The position numbers and the translations under genes are program-made. Below the pieces are notes generated by a model, which had not been told where the DNA came from, searched no databases, and worked only from the letters and a program-made list of their open reading frames with translations. 64,000 nt of DNA from Pareuzebyella sediminis (lineage in GTDB: Bacteria > Bacteroidota > Bacteroidia > Flavobacteriales > Flavobacteriaceae), in assembly GCF_008367235.1 (NCBI RefSeq), contig NZ_VTZS01000003.1, positions 62,001-126,000 of the forward strand, read 5' to 3'. Positions 52,527 to 61,606 of this stretch are shown one piece after another (positions within the stretch are counted from its first letter, which is position 1; each line of letters opens with the position of its first letter).

Positions 52527-55500
52527 TTAAAAACTGAGTTGGAATCCAAGGGTTATCTGACGCAATGACGGCAATCGGGTACTGGTTGGCTGCTCTGGGT
52601 CAGGTCCCTTATAGCCTGTAATGGTCCAGAGATTCTGCCCTTGTAGGTATACATCGATATCAAGGCCTTCCTGCAATTTAGGGATGCTATAATTCAGTGA
52701 AATGTTTCGTAACCGAACAAAGGAGGCATCCGAAACCGAGGCATTGCTTTGCTGTTGGAAATTGTCCAGCCCGCCTGTGGGTACCAAGCCACTATAGGCT
52801 CGTGAGAAGCTTGTTATGTCCCCAGGTTGTCGCCAACGATCATATAGGTCCATGGGTATATTCCCCTTACGACCCGGTATAACACCGAATTGAAGTGTAT
52901 TGAAGGTCCTTTGTTTTTTGAACTGGAAAAAGAAATCCAACGTCAGGTTTCCAAAATTTAAGGTATTGCCCAATCCCCCATAAAACTTAGGGGCCAGGTC
53001 CTCGACCCATTCCTTGTCTTCCTGGCTATTGATATTCCCATCATCGTTATAATCCTCAAACATATAAACCCCTGTTTCAGGATCAACTCCAAGGGAATGG
53101 TATAATTTTACAATGGATAGGGGCTTACCTATTATATATCTATTGGCAAACGTGGAGTTCTCCAATCCATCAAAATCCACTAATCTATTTTTGGGAACCG
53201 TCAGATTAATAATCGTGGACCACTTGAATTTTTTGGATTCTATATTTACGGTTCTTAGGTCCAATTCAAATCCTGTATTCTCTACTATGGCATCGAAATT
53301 TCCGGTCAGTTCTGAAAACCCCGTAGTGGCTGCCAAAGGAATTCCCACCAATTGATTGGATGAGCGGTTGCGGTACCAAGAGGCATTGAGCAATAATTTG
53401 TCCTTGAAGAAGCCTAGCTCCAAGGCCGCCTCCAATTTCCTGTTCTCTTCCCATCCGAACAAGGGATTGAAAAGCCCTGTGGGTTCTATGATGGTTACTC
53501 CATTATAATCGTTCCCTGTAACGGAATAGGTGTCCAAGAACCGATAATCACCAATATTGTCACTCCCTGTTGTTCCGTAGCTTGTCCTCAATTTACCATA
53601 GCTCAATACAGAACCGTCGCCCATAAAGTGTTCCTCTGAAAAAAGCCACGCTATCCCGACGGCACAAAAGTTTCCAAACTGTTTGCCCGGTCCAAACCTG
53701 GATGACCCATCCCGACGTCCCGTCAGGTTAATGAAATACTTATCCAAGAATTTAAGGTTTACCCGTCCAAACACAGCGTTGTAGTTGTATTCACTGTCCG
53801 CATTGGAAAGGATATCCAAATTTTCGGCGGCCCCAATGTTAAAGATCAGTTCATTGTTAGGAAAGCCGCGCCCCCGCAAAGCGAGCTGTTCCGTGGTCTC
53901 CTGTTGAAAGGTCGCGCCCAAAAGAATATCCAAGGAAAATGGGCTCCATTGTTTGTTCCAGTTGAGTTGTGGTTCCACAATCCATGATTCCCGCTTGGAA
54001 GTATTGGTCATAAGGTAGGAGTAGTTTTGGGGGGTAAGACCATATTGTGGATTTCTTGCCGAGGAAGGCATGGCCCGTTGGGCATCCAGCCGATAGCTGG
54101 TAAAGCCCATACTGGATTTAAATTCCAAGTTGTTAAAGACTTTATAGGATACCACTGCATTGGATATAAGGGTATTGGATAGTACCATATATTTCTCCTC
54201 CAGTGCAGCCATGGGGTTTTCCCATGTATTACCTTCCCAGTTGATATTTCCTTCCGCATCATATAGAGCAGGAGCATTGGGTTCCAATGAATATGCCTTA
54301 GGACTAAAGTCCGTGCTGGGTAAAAAATTGTCTTCTTTGGTATAGGAAGTTGTTAGATTGACACTAAACTTTCCATCTTTGGAATGATGGTTCAAGCTAC
54401 TGTTCAAACTCGCTCCTTTGTATCTAAAATCCCCAGGGAATACTGTTGTCTCTTTTTGATAGGCCCCGCTGATCAAAAATTGGGTTCGTTCACTCCCACC
54501 CGATACGGAAAATTGGGCATTGTTCCTGTAGGCTGTACCACCTATCAGTTCTTTTTGCCAATCGGTATACCTGTCTTGGTCCCATAGGGTCACATCAGGC
54601 CAAAAGAAGTCCAACCCTGGATTGCCCAATAAATTGTCCACTCCATCATTTATGATTCCTTCCCTTCGAAGCTCTAAATATTCCTTTGTTTTCATCAGGT
54701 CCAGAAAATGGGACACTTGACCTAGGGATGTACTCAATTGGGCATCGAATCTGGTCTTTCCCGCCTTGCCTTTTTTAGTGGTGATAAGGACTACACCATT
54801 GGCTCCGCGGGAACCATAAATGGCAGTGGCATCGGCATCCTTCAGGACCTCGATGCTCTCAATATCATTGGGATTTATGGCATTCAAGGGACTGATGTTG
54901 CCCCCGACAATCTGGTTTGACAAACGTGCGACTCCCATAGATTGGGAACTAAAGGACACCCCGTCTACTATGAATAGTGGATTTGCAGCCCCATTGAGGA
55001 AGTTCCTGCCTCGGATCTCAATGGAGAATCCTCCTCCAGGCACTCCAGTATCTTGGACAATATTCACTCCCGACAAATGTCCCTGCATGGCCGCCAAGGG
55101 ATTGGCCACGGGTTGTTTTTCTATGATGCCCGCTTTGATGGTGGCAATGTTCCCAGTGCGTTCCTTTTCGGAAACACTATAATAGCCTGCATTGAGCACC
55201 ACTTCTCCCAATTGGGTGACATCTTCTTCCAGTTGTACATTGATAACGCTTCTTCCATCCATACGGACATTTAGAGATTCGAAGCCCACTATGGAAAAAA
55301 CCAGTATGTCATTTGGATTTGCTTGAATGTTATAGGTGCCGTCCATGTCGGAAATGGTGCCTCTATTCGTGGACTCTACTACAATATTGACTCCAGCAAG
55401 GGGTTCTCCTGTGCTATCGGTCACGGTGCCGGAAATGGTGGACTGTGGTGGCTCCAAGATATTGCCCGCTTGCATTTGTTGGGCCAGTAGGGGAGATATA

Positions 55501-55559
55501 AGGATATATAAGAGCAAGAAAAGCTTATCCCTGCCTAAACGTATTGGTGATTTCTTCAT
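52527..55559 (-). CDS. SusC/RagA-family TonB-linked outer-membrane transporter
   Basis: A 1,010-residue SusC-like transporter: signal peptide, an N-terminal carboxypeptidase-regulatory-like domain (about 40-112; ISGTVTDSTGEPLAGVNIVV), a plug with the signature AIYGSRGANGVVLITTKKGK near residue 255, and a 22-strand barrel ending ITLGFQLSF. With SusD it imports oligomers using TonB energy; the protease partner suggests peptide substrates. No clear AraC site was found upstream of it, unlike the mauE-like operon. Confidence 0.93.
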   Translation of the reverse strand: MKKSPIRLGRDKLFLLLYILISPLLAQQMQAGNILEPPQSTISGTVTDSTGEPLAGVNIVVESTNRGTISDMDGTYNIQANPNDILVFSIVGFESLNVRMDGRSVINVQLEEDVTQLGEVVLNAGYYSVSEKERTGNIATIKAGIIEKQPVANPLAAMQGHLSGVNIVQDTGVPGGGFSIEIRGRNFLNGAANPLFIVDGVSFSSQSMGVARLSNQIVGGNISPLNAINPNDIESIEVLKDADATAIYGSRGANGVVLITTKKGKAGKTRFDAQLSTSLGQVSHFLDLMKTKEYLELRREGIINDGVDNLLGNPGLDFFWPDVTLWDQDRYTDWQKELIGGTAYRNNAQFSVSGGSERTQFLISGAYQKETTVFPGDFRYKGASLNSSLNHHSKDGKFSVNLTTSYTKEDNFLPSTDFSPKAYSLEPNAPALYDAEGNINWEGNTWENPMAALEEKYMVLSNTLISNAVVSYKVFNNLEFKSSMGFTSYRLDAQRAMPSSARNPQYGLTPQNYSYLMTNTSKRESWIVEPQLNWNKQWSPFSLDILLGATFQQETTEQLALRGRGFPNNELIFNIGAAENLDILSNADSEYNYNAVFGRVNLKFLDKYFINLTGRRDGSSRFGPGKQFGNFCAVGIAWLFSEEHFMGDGSVLSYGKLRTSYGTTGSDNIGDYRFLDTYSVTGNDYNGVTIIEPTGLFNPLFGWEENRKLEAALELGFFKDKLLLNASWYRNRSSNQLVGIPLAATTGFSELTGNFDAIVENTGFELDLRTVNIESKKFKWSTIINLTVPKNRLVDFDGLENSTFANRYIIGKPLSIVKLYHSLGVDPETGVYMFEDYNDDGNINSQEDKEWVEDLAPKFYGGLGNTLNFGNLTLDFFFQFKKQRTFNTLQFGVIPGRKGNIPMDLYDRWRQPGDITSFSRAYSGLVPTGGLDNFQQQSNASVSDASFVRLRNISLNYSIPKLQEGLDIDVYLQGQNLWTITGYKGPDPEQPTSTRLPSLRQITLGFQLSF

Positions 55560-56096
55560 TATGTTGAGTTCGTTTGATTAAAAGAGTTTATTGGAATTTT
55601 ATTTCCCATAGGGCAATTGTTGGACTGCCCAAAGGGTTTTAGCCACACTGCCCGAAAAGTCAAGACAAAGTCGTAACTTCCCTAGGGGCGTTTAGGTTCG
55701 GATATAGGCCACCCTGTCCAAGCAGTAAAGACCGTTGGAAATAGGATTCCTAGATGGAAAATGACTAAGATTTCGTGATTGGGCCGGTTGCCTTGAAAGT
55801 GTTTGCGTCAGTTATGGGAAAAGTGATATCGTGAACCGGAAAAATGTTGCGTATATCCCATAGCTCTAGTCTTAGGGTTAAATTGGATTCTTGGGCTTTT
55901 TTTTAAAGAGAATATCAAATAGGGTCAGGCCCGCTCTAAAACTAGAACCGACCGAAGATGAATACTCTACTAAAAAAATAAGCCTTTTGTTTCCCATAAC
56001 CCTTTGGTTGGGCGATGCCTCAAAATGATAAAGAAACCAAACGCTATGAAGAAAGTTGTAATAAACCAAAACCAAAAAGGCGCGGAACTTAACTTA
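55560..56096. other. susC upstream region, no recognised gene
   Basis: A 537-bp gap that must contain the susC promoter. A 65-codon open frame at 55878-56075 is uncharacteristic and rejected. No operator, tRNA or IS end is visible. Confidence 0.5.
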
Positions 56097-56204
56097 TCGA
56101 CTAGAGGGTACTGGTATACCTGTGTACGATAAGCAAGCCCACGCCCGGGTCGTGAGCAATCTGCTTATGGTCTCGTACACATAAAATTACCAGTTTTCTA
56201 GTCG
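56097..56204. ncRNA. Long imperfect stem-loop, about 108 nt
   Basis: Four nested arms pair in order: TCGACTAGA/TCTAGTCGA (9 bp), ACTGGTA/TACCAGT (7), TGTGTACGA/TCGTACACA (9) and TAAGCA/TGCTTA (6), with small internal loops and a G+C-rich apex. Such a regular structure points to a structured RNA or a folded DNA recombination site rather than a terminator (no T-run follows). It lies 137 bp before the XRE gene. Identity unknown. Confidence 0.55.
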
Positions 56205-56285
56205 AGACTCCAAGCGAAAGCTTCAAATATGTTCTAAACGAAGAATCGCAAATTATGTATTTCTTGGGCAAGATACCAAATTACT

Positions 56286-56313
56286 TTATTCGATACAAAT
56301 ATGTATCGAATAA
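56286..56313. promoter_or_regulatory. Perfect 12-bp inverted-repeat operator before the XRE gene
   Basis: TTATTCGATACA-aata-TGTATCGAATAA, ending 28 bp before the XRE start codon. Perfect dyads of this size directly before XRE genes are typical autoregulatory operators. Confidence 0.7.
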
Positions 56314-56341
56314 ATATTCCTCATTTCTAAATTTTTGCTGA

Positions 56342-56710
56342 ATGAGGAAATACAGCGATGTTGAAATAGAATTAATTAATATTCAAATTGGCTGTCTTAT
56401 AAGATTGGCCAGATTGAGAAAAGGGCTTTCTCAGCTTGATTTGGGACACCAAATAGATTCGAATTCAACCCTTGTGGGTAGAATTGAAAGAGCGGAGGGC
56501 AAAACAAGTTGGGAAAAAATTTTCATGTTAAGTAAACAATTAGATGTTAACTTTTACGATCTTTTTGAATTAAAGAAAAAGGATGTTTTGCTATCAATTG
56601 TTGATGAAGCGTTTCAATTGGAGAATAAACTTACTCAAGAGAAGAGGGAATTCTATGATTCTCTTAAAATAAAAATTGAGAAAACTTATAGTGACTTTAA
56701 TAGGGAATAA
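56342..56710 (+). CDS. XRE-family transcriptional regulator
   Basis: A 122-residue protein: residues 10-70 are an XRE HTH (IRLARLRKGLSQLDLGHQI, STLVGRIERAEGKTSWEKIFMLSKQL), followed by a charged helical tail. A perfect 12-bp dyad precedes it. It is 153 bp ahead of the RES gene and may be the antitoxin/regulator of that gene, or control the whole retron cluster. The DNA-binding role is secure. Confidence 0.85.
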   Translation: MRKYSDVEIELINIQIGCLIRLARLRKGLSQLDLGHQIDSNSTLVGRIERAEGKTSWEKIFMLSKQLDVNFYDLFELKKKDVLLSIVDEAFQLENKLTQEKREFYDSLKIKIEKTYSDFNRE

Positions 56711-56817
56711 AATTCAAATTAACCACTCGCATATATTTCCCCAAGTATATTTTATACTAGAATTTTCTTATATTTAATTCTCACACTCCCCCCATAGATT
56801 TATTGAATTTTAAGAAA

Positions 56818-56855
56818 ACTATGCTTTGCATTTAATTGCAAAAGTTATGCATAGT
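56818..56855 (+). promoter_or_regulatory. Hairpin just upstream of the RES gene
   Basis: ACTATGC-TTTGCA-tttaat-TGCAAA-agttat-GCATAGT: two stacked stems ending 8 bp before the TTG start of the RES gene. It could hinder ribosome access or be an operator. The rest of 56711-56863 is A+T-rich promoter-like sequence. Confidence 0.45.
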
Positions 56856-56863
56856 CAACGAAA

Positions 56864-57853
56864 TTGGTGGTAAATGCTGAATATAGTTGGGTATATAAAC
56901 AAGTTGTGCAACATTTGAGAGAATTAACGCAAATCGAAATAAACGAATTCAATTTATTGCTGAATACTTGCAATCAAATTTCGATGCGTGGAATTGACGA
57001 AAATTGGGAAAAGTGGATTTTAGAAAATATGTCAAAATTTTTACCTCTATTTACACATCTTATTGCCTTTTTACATTTTGACAAACTGGAACGTATTACA
57101 ATTAATAAACGGATTTTAGGAACTAACAAACGAATTAGAAACATTGATTTTCTAAAATACCCACCAGCTGATAAAGTAAAAAAATATGGAAGATGTAATT
57201 TAAAAGGAGAAAGCATATTTTACGGAGCACCTTTGATAACTACTGCATTATCAGAAATGCGCCCAAAAGTTGGAGATTTAATTACAAAATCAATATGGAG
57301 ATTAAAAGAAGAGCATACTTTTAAAGTTTGTCCGATTTTCCATATCCAGCCAACAAATGGAACTTTTAATCCGAGAACCTTTGAAATGCAACAAAGTTTC
57401 TATAAAGAAATCAATAAAAATTTTAAGGGCAACAATCGAGAAGCGGTAATCAACTTAACAAAATTTATTGCTTTTCAATTTAGTAAACCAGTTAATCCAG
57501 AAAATGATAGAGATTATATTTTCAGTGCATTTTTTGCTAACAAACTATTAAATGAATTAGATGATGGGACAATTGAGGGAATTTATTATCCAAGTGTAAA
57601 AGAAAAACTATCATTTGAAAATGTAGCATTGAAAGCAGAAATATTTGACAAGTATTATAAATTGGATGAAGTCAAAGACTCAATAGTATTTAAAGACCCT
57701 TCAGATGGTGGTGGCGGACTTTTACAATACGGATTGACAGACTGTAAGGAATTTGACTTTGAAAAAAATGAAATTCTTTGGAGCGACAATATTATGCAAC
57801 CGCAAGAGAGAATAGATTTTTATTTAAATGAATTTAAATTAGACTTAAACTAA
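56864..57853 (+). CDS. RES-domain protein with HEPN/RES N-terminal region
   Basis: About 329 residues. The C-terminal two thirds carry RES landmarks: YGRCNLKGESIFYGAP (Arg), ITTALSEMRPKVGD (Glu) and IEGIYYPSVKEKL...NVAL (Ser region). RES domains resemble ADP-ribosyltransferases and toxins of the RES-Xre class consume NAD. The N-terminal 100 residues look like the helical HEPN/RES N-terminal domain. No ATG exists after the upstream stop, so it starts with TTG 56864 or GTG 56867, implying low translation. The PRTase-like gene follows after 19 bp. Family clear; toxicity inferred. Confidence 0.8.
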   Translation: MVVNAEYSWVYKQVVQHLRELTQIEINEFNLLLNTCNQISMRGIDENWEKWILENMSKFLPLFTHLIAFLHFDKLERITINKRILGTNKRIRNIDFLKYPPADKVKKYGRCNLKGESIFYGAPLITTALSEMRPKVGDLITKSIWRLKEEHTFKVCPIFHIQPTNGTFNPRTFEMQQSFYKEINKNFKGNNREAVINLTKFIAFQFSKPVNPENDRDYIFSAFFANKLLNELDDGTIEGIYYPSVKEKLSFENVALKAEIFDKYYKLDEVKDSIVFKDPSDGGGGLLQYGLTDCKEFDFEKNEILWSDNIMQPQERIDFYLNEFKLDLN

Positions 57854-57872
57854 TGAAATTAGTTGTACAAAA

Positions 57873-58727
57873 ATGACAATAGTAGAATCAATTACATATT
57901 TAAACAAAGTATTCAAAGCTAAAAAATGGACTGATAGGGACATTGACGAGTATGTATTTGATAATTTCTGCACTCTTCTAGATAACTTAAATGAAAGGGA
58001 ACGGGAACTAATAATTGAATTGGTTGAACGATATCAATGGATTACATCATTGGAATACCAAGAAAAAATTCTTTCGACTTTAGAAAGTGTAGAAGATGAA
58101 AAAATAGAGAAATTAAAAACAGTTTACCTTTTTCCGATAATTAAATTCGAAGATGAGGGAAAGGTTAAAAGTGGTACATTCTTAATGTATCAAATAAAAG
58201 CATTTAAAAAATTTTTAAAAAAATACTCGAAAGTCGAATTTAAATATGTCACAAAATTTGAATACTTGACCGATGCTCAATTCGAACTTAAAGATAATGA
58301 AACACTTTACCTAATCGATGATTATATTGGCTCTGGTGAAACTTTAAATGATTGTTTAGAGGAATTAAGGAAAAATAAGAACATTACAAATGATAAATTA
58401 AATATTATTGCTATAGCCATCCAACAACATACATCAGATTTGATTAGTAAGGAGGGAATCTCCATTTATGCCGGTTATTTTTCACCCAAAGGATTAAGTG
58501 ATTTTAATGATTCGCCTATTCGTGAAGAAAAAATTGCCTTAATGCTAGAAATTGAAAAGCTAATTCCTGGTGGTAGCCACTTTAGTTTGGGCTATAATGG
58601 ATGCGAAGCTTTAATAACCTTAGCTAGAACACCAGATAATACTTTCCCTATTTTTTGGATGAAACATAGGATTGGAAAAAAATATTTTGACGCCCCTTTT
58701 TCAAGAGAAGAAACATTTGAAATATGA
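57873..58727 (+). CDS. Phosphoribosyltransferase-like protein (retron effector candidate)
   Basis: A 284-residue protein with a PRTase-type PRPP loop LYLIDDYIGSGETL (near residues 145-160) and a following alpha/beta region. The N-terminal half is helical. It overlaps the winged-helix gene by 4 bp (ATGA). PRTase-like plus winged-helix proteins are the effectors of one retron class (type III in the published scheme, from memory). This agrees with the reverse transcriptase downstream. The substrate is unknown. Confidence 0.8.
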   Translation: MTIVESITYLNKVFKAKKWTDRDIDEYVFDNFCTLLDNLNERERELIIELVERYQWITSLEYQEKILSTLESVEDEKIEKLKTVYLFPIIKFEDEGKVKSGTFLMYQIKAFKKFLKKYSKVEFKYVTKFEYLTDAQFELKDNETLYLIDDYIGSGETLNDCLEELRKNKNITNDKLNIIAIAIQQHTSDLISKEGISIYAGYFSPKGLSDFNDSPIREEKIALMLEIEKLIPGGSHFSLGYNGCEALITLARTPDNTFPIFWMKHRIGKKYFDAPFSREETFEI

Positions 58728-59038
58728 CAAAAAGGAAAGAAATTTTAGTACTCAATATGGTTGAGAATTTGGGCAATGTTAAAAGACTGTTGAGGGAAGG
58801 TTTATCTTATAGGGAAATTTCAGATATTACAAATAAACTAGTTCAAGATGAATTGCTTTCCTATTATGAAAAGAGGATTATTCTAACCGAAAAAGGCAAA
58901 GTAGTTCTGGATCAAAACAAACTCCTAATAAAGGAAACTAACAAAGAGAATTGGATACAACCAGAAAACAAAAGTAGAGTTAAAAAACACGAAAGGAATT
59001 TTATATATTTACCAAACCAAACAGAGCTTGATTTTTAA
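58724..59038 (+). CDS. Winged-helix DNA-binding protein of retron cluster
   Basis: A 104-residue protein with a winged-helix pattern (ILVLNMVENLGNVKRLLREGLSYREI, EKRIILTEKGKVVLDQNKLL) and a basic C-terminal tail. It is translationally coupled to the PRTase gene. In PRTase-type retrons the HTH partner accompanies the effector; it may hold the effector inactive or bind the msDNA complex. Confidence 0.75.
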   Translation: MTKRKEILVLNMVENLGNVKRLLREGLSYREISDITNKLVQDELLSYYEKRIILTEKGKVVLDQNKLLIKETNKENWIQPENKSRVKKHERNFIYLPNQTELDF

Positions 59039-59040
59039 AG

Positions 59041-59226
59041 AATTGGTTGGTGAAGTCACCATTCCAAATAGTGAACATTCTTTCAAGCTAGCGAATTTTG
59101 AAAAGGCAAAATCGGAGATATTTCCCTTTTCAAAATTCTTATTCCGAACAGGGGCTCTGAGTAGTCCCCTGTTCTTAAGGACTTAAGGGCAGATCTTCCA
59201 AAATGAAATATGAACAACCAACAATT
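59041..59226 (+). ncRNA. Candidate retron non-coding RNA (msr-msd)
   Basis: The 170-bp gap before the reverse transcriptase holds a strong pair of hairpins: GAATTTTGAAAAGG (59093-59106) / CCTTTTCAAAATTC (59125-59138) and GAACAGGGG (59146-59154) / CCCCTGTTC (59166-59174). A TAGCGA directly before the first hairpin (about 59090) matches the branch-guanosine context of known retrons such as Ec86. AATTGGTTGG (59041-59050) can pair, with one bulge, to CCAACAATT (59218-59226), a possible a1/a2. Ends are uncertain. Confidence 0.65.
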
Positions 59227-60229
59227 ATATGTCAGAAAGTTTACTGAAAAAGCATCTGAAAATGGCTTTTCTTCTGATTATATAAAAAAGTGTTTGTCAT
59301 ATGCCAACCCACTATTGGAAAAAAATCTTCCAGTTGTATATAATATCAATCACTTAAGTGGTTTAGTAGGCTACAGTGTTTCCTATCTAAAACGCGCAGT
59401 AAAATTTCAAAAATATTTCTATCGCGAGTTTCAAATTGAAAAACGTAATGAACAAAAAAGAACATTATATGAGCCTTTACCCAGTCTTAAGGAAATCCAA
59501 TTATGGATTTTAGATGAAATTCTATATAAGCTTAAAGTCAGTAGATATGCAAAAGCATATGTGCCAAAAAGGAGTATTAAAGAGCATACGATGTATCATA
59601 CTGACGAACCATTTGTACTTACCTTAGATATTAAGGAATTCTTTAAATCTATAAAATTTGAATCTGTAGAATCTCTTTTTAGGAATATTGGGTACTCGGA
59701 AAAAATGTCAAATTTGTTCACAAAACTTTGTTTTCGAGAAAATGAACTGCCACAAGGAGCCCCAACGAGTCCGTGTATTTCAAACTTAATATTAAAAGAT
59801 TTTGATAATGCAATTTCTGGTTATTGTATTAAAAACGAAGTGAAATTTACGAGATATGCTGATGATTTGGCATTCTCTGGTAATTTGAATGCTGAAGAAA
59901 TTGAAAAATTAGTTAAAGACGAATTGTCTAAAATTGGGCTAGTACTAAATGATGAAAAAAGAAGGTTGATGAAGCCAAATCAACCACAATTGATTTCTGG
60001 TATCATAGTTAATAAAAAACCTCAGTTACCAAAGAAGGTCCGTAATTCATTGAGAAATGAAATTTACTATATCAAAAAATTTGGACTTACTGATCATCTT
60101 GAACGAACCAACCAAAAAAAGCCTAATTACTTGAAACATCTTATGGGTAGAATTAACTATGTTTTACAAATTAATCCAAGAGATGAAGAGTTCATTGAAT
60201 ATAAAAAGTATTTACACGAATTGAGATAA
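59210..60229 (+). CDS. ret: Retron-type reverse transcriptase
   Basis: A 339-residue reverse transcriptase: VLTLDIKEFFKSI (first catalytic Asp), LPQGAPTSPCISNLIL (motif 4) and RYADDLAFSG, whose YADD carries the other two Asps. The N-terminal region (LYEPLPSLKEIQLWILDEIL) and a VTG-like C-terminal thumb fit retron RTs; no maturase or endonuclease domain is present. It synthesises msDNA from the preceding non-coding RNA. It lies next to PRTase and winged-helix genes, so a complete retron. Confidence 0.92.
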   Translation: MNNQQLYVRKFTEKASENGFSSDYIKKCLSYANPLLEKNLPVVYNINHLSGLVGYSVSYLKRAVKFQKYFYREFQIEKRNEQKRTLYEPLPSLKEIQLWILDEILYKLKVSRYAKAYVPKRSIKEHTMYHTDEPFVLTLDIKEFFKSIKFESVESLFRNIGYSEKMSNLFTKLCFRENELPQGAPTSPCISNLILKDFDNAISGYCIKNEVKFTRYADDLAFSGNLNAEEIEKLVKDELSKIGLVLNDEKRRLMKPNQPQLISGIIVNKKPQLPKKVRNSLRNEIYYIKKFGLTDHLERTNQKKPNYLKHLMGRINYVLQINPRDEEFIEYKKYLHELR

Positions 60230-60370
60230 AGTCGGAAGGCAATTAAATGTTGGGTTAAAAGTATGTTCTTTTGGGCTAGTTTTTGCCACTTGAATTTAGT
60301 TATCGCGAGCAGGTTTACAAACATAAATTCATATCTACCTTCCACCAAATAGGACAGTTCAAGAATAGTT

Positions 60371-61606
60371 TCAAATAGATTTGGCAAATTCTAATAAAGC
60401 AGGGTCATTCTTCAGTTTTTCCATATCGTCAGAAATTTTACAGTCCAAAACCTTAGCGTAGATTTGGGTTGTTTTCAAAGAGGTGTGACCAAGCATTTTG
60501 CTTACTGACTCGATTGGCACTCCATTGGAAAGTGTCACTGTGGTTGCAAAGGTATGTCTGGCCAAATGAGTGGTCAATGTTTTTTTGATCTTGCATGCCG
60601 TGGCAATTTCCTTCAGATAAGAATTGGTGCGTTGATTGGTGTAAACGGGGAGCAATGTCTTTTTTTCGATTACCCTGGGATGTTCTTTGTACTTTTCTAT
60701 GATGGCCTCTGGGATGCTCAATAGTGGAATGCTGCTCAATACCTTGGTTTTCTTCCTTTTGGTCTTGATCCACTTATTTCCCTTGATGTCCTTGACCAGA
60801 TCGTCCTTGGTCAGCTTTTCTATATCGGCAAAGGCCAATCCGGTGTAACAGCAGAACAAGAACATATCCCGAACCGTATCTAGTCTTTCGAATTCAAATT
60901 CTTGTTTTAGCATGGCCTCCAGTTCCTCATGCGTCAAAAACTCCCGTTCTTTTTGTTTCCAACTGGCGGACCAGTGGAAGAACGGGTCCCTGTCAATCCA
61001 TTGATTGGCATAGGCGATACGTACAATTTTCTTGAAATTGACAATATATTTGGTCGCTGTATTGTGGGAGCAATTTTTTTTGCTCTTCAAAAAGTAATCA
61101 AAACCCGTTATAAACTCATAATCGAGCTTTTTAAGAGGAAAATCCCTTTTTTGGTACTTGTATACTATGTAATCGAAGATATGCGATTTGGCGGCTTTAT
61201 ATCGTTGAAGTGTTCCAGCGGAATATTCCTTGCCCACCAAACTTTCCATTTCATCATTGTGATCTTGGAATATTTCCAAGATCATATACTGTTTCTGCCC
61301 CTTGCCCAAAAAGATGTTCTTAACGGTTTCTGCATCCACATATTCTTCGTTGCGAACCAGCTCATCATAGATGGTTACACATTTGTTTTTCAATGTGTCG
61401 AAAAATCGGTTCAGTACCAGTGTTTCTGGGGTTTTTCCTCGTAATCGACCAGTGTTGACATCCCACTTCAAGGGGTCGACCTGTTTGCCTGTGCTGAACT
61501 CTGAACGCTTGCTGTCCAATGTAATTCGGGCATAGATGGGCACTAATTTATTGTTGCTTGATTTTCTTTTTTTTGGATAAAAAATGACATTGATTGTACT
61601 GAACAT
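60371..61606 (-). CDS. int: Tyrosine recombinase (ICE integrase)
   Basis: A 411-residue phage-integrase-family recombinase: Arm-type and SAM-like N-terminal domains, then the catalytic core with TGLAFADIEKL (the first Arg is replaced, as in CTnDOT IntDOT), HLARHTFAT (His, Arg), MLGHTSLKTTQIYAKV (His, nucleophilic Tyr). It lies 254 bp from the 3' end of tRNA-Asp, the likely attachment site. The ATG at 61606 is preferred over an upstream TTG. Confidence 0.95.
   Translation of the reverse strand: MFSTINVIFYPKKRKSSNNKLVPIYARITLDSKRSEFSTGKQVDPLKWDVNTGRLRGKTPETLVLNRFFDTLKNKCVTIYDELVRNEEYVDAETVKNIFLGKGQKQYMILEIFQDHNDEMESLVGKEYSAGTLQRYKAAKSHIFDYIVYKYQKRDFPLKKLDYEFITGFDYFLKSKKNCSHNTATKYIVNFKKIVRIAYANQWIDRDPFFHWSASWKQKEREFLTHEELEAMLKQEFEFERLDTVRDMFLFCCYTGLAFADIEKLTKDDLVKDIKGNKWIKTKRKKTKVLSSIPLLSIPEAIIEKYKEHPRVIEKKTLLPVYTNQRTNSYLKEIATACKIKKTLTTHLARHTFATTVTLSNGVPIESVSKMLGHTSLKTTQIYAKVLDCKISDDMEKLKNDPALLEFAKSI

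Noticed and set aside
55878-56075. 65-codon minus-strand frame upstream of susC
   Set aside because: Unlike any known protein, no neighbouring operon context, A+T-rich chance frame more likely.
56097-56204. Integron attC site
   Set aside because: The arms are not bounded by RYYYAAC/GTTRRRY core sites and no integron integrase is nearby.
60371-61606. Inactive integrase because the first catalytic Arg is missing
   Set aside because: Bacteroidetes integrases of the IntDOT type normally lack that residue; the other catalytic residues are present.
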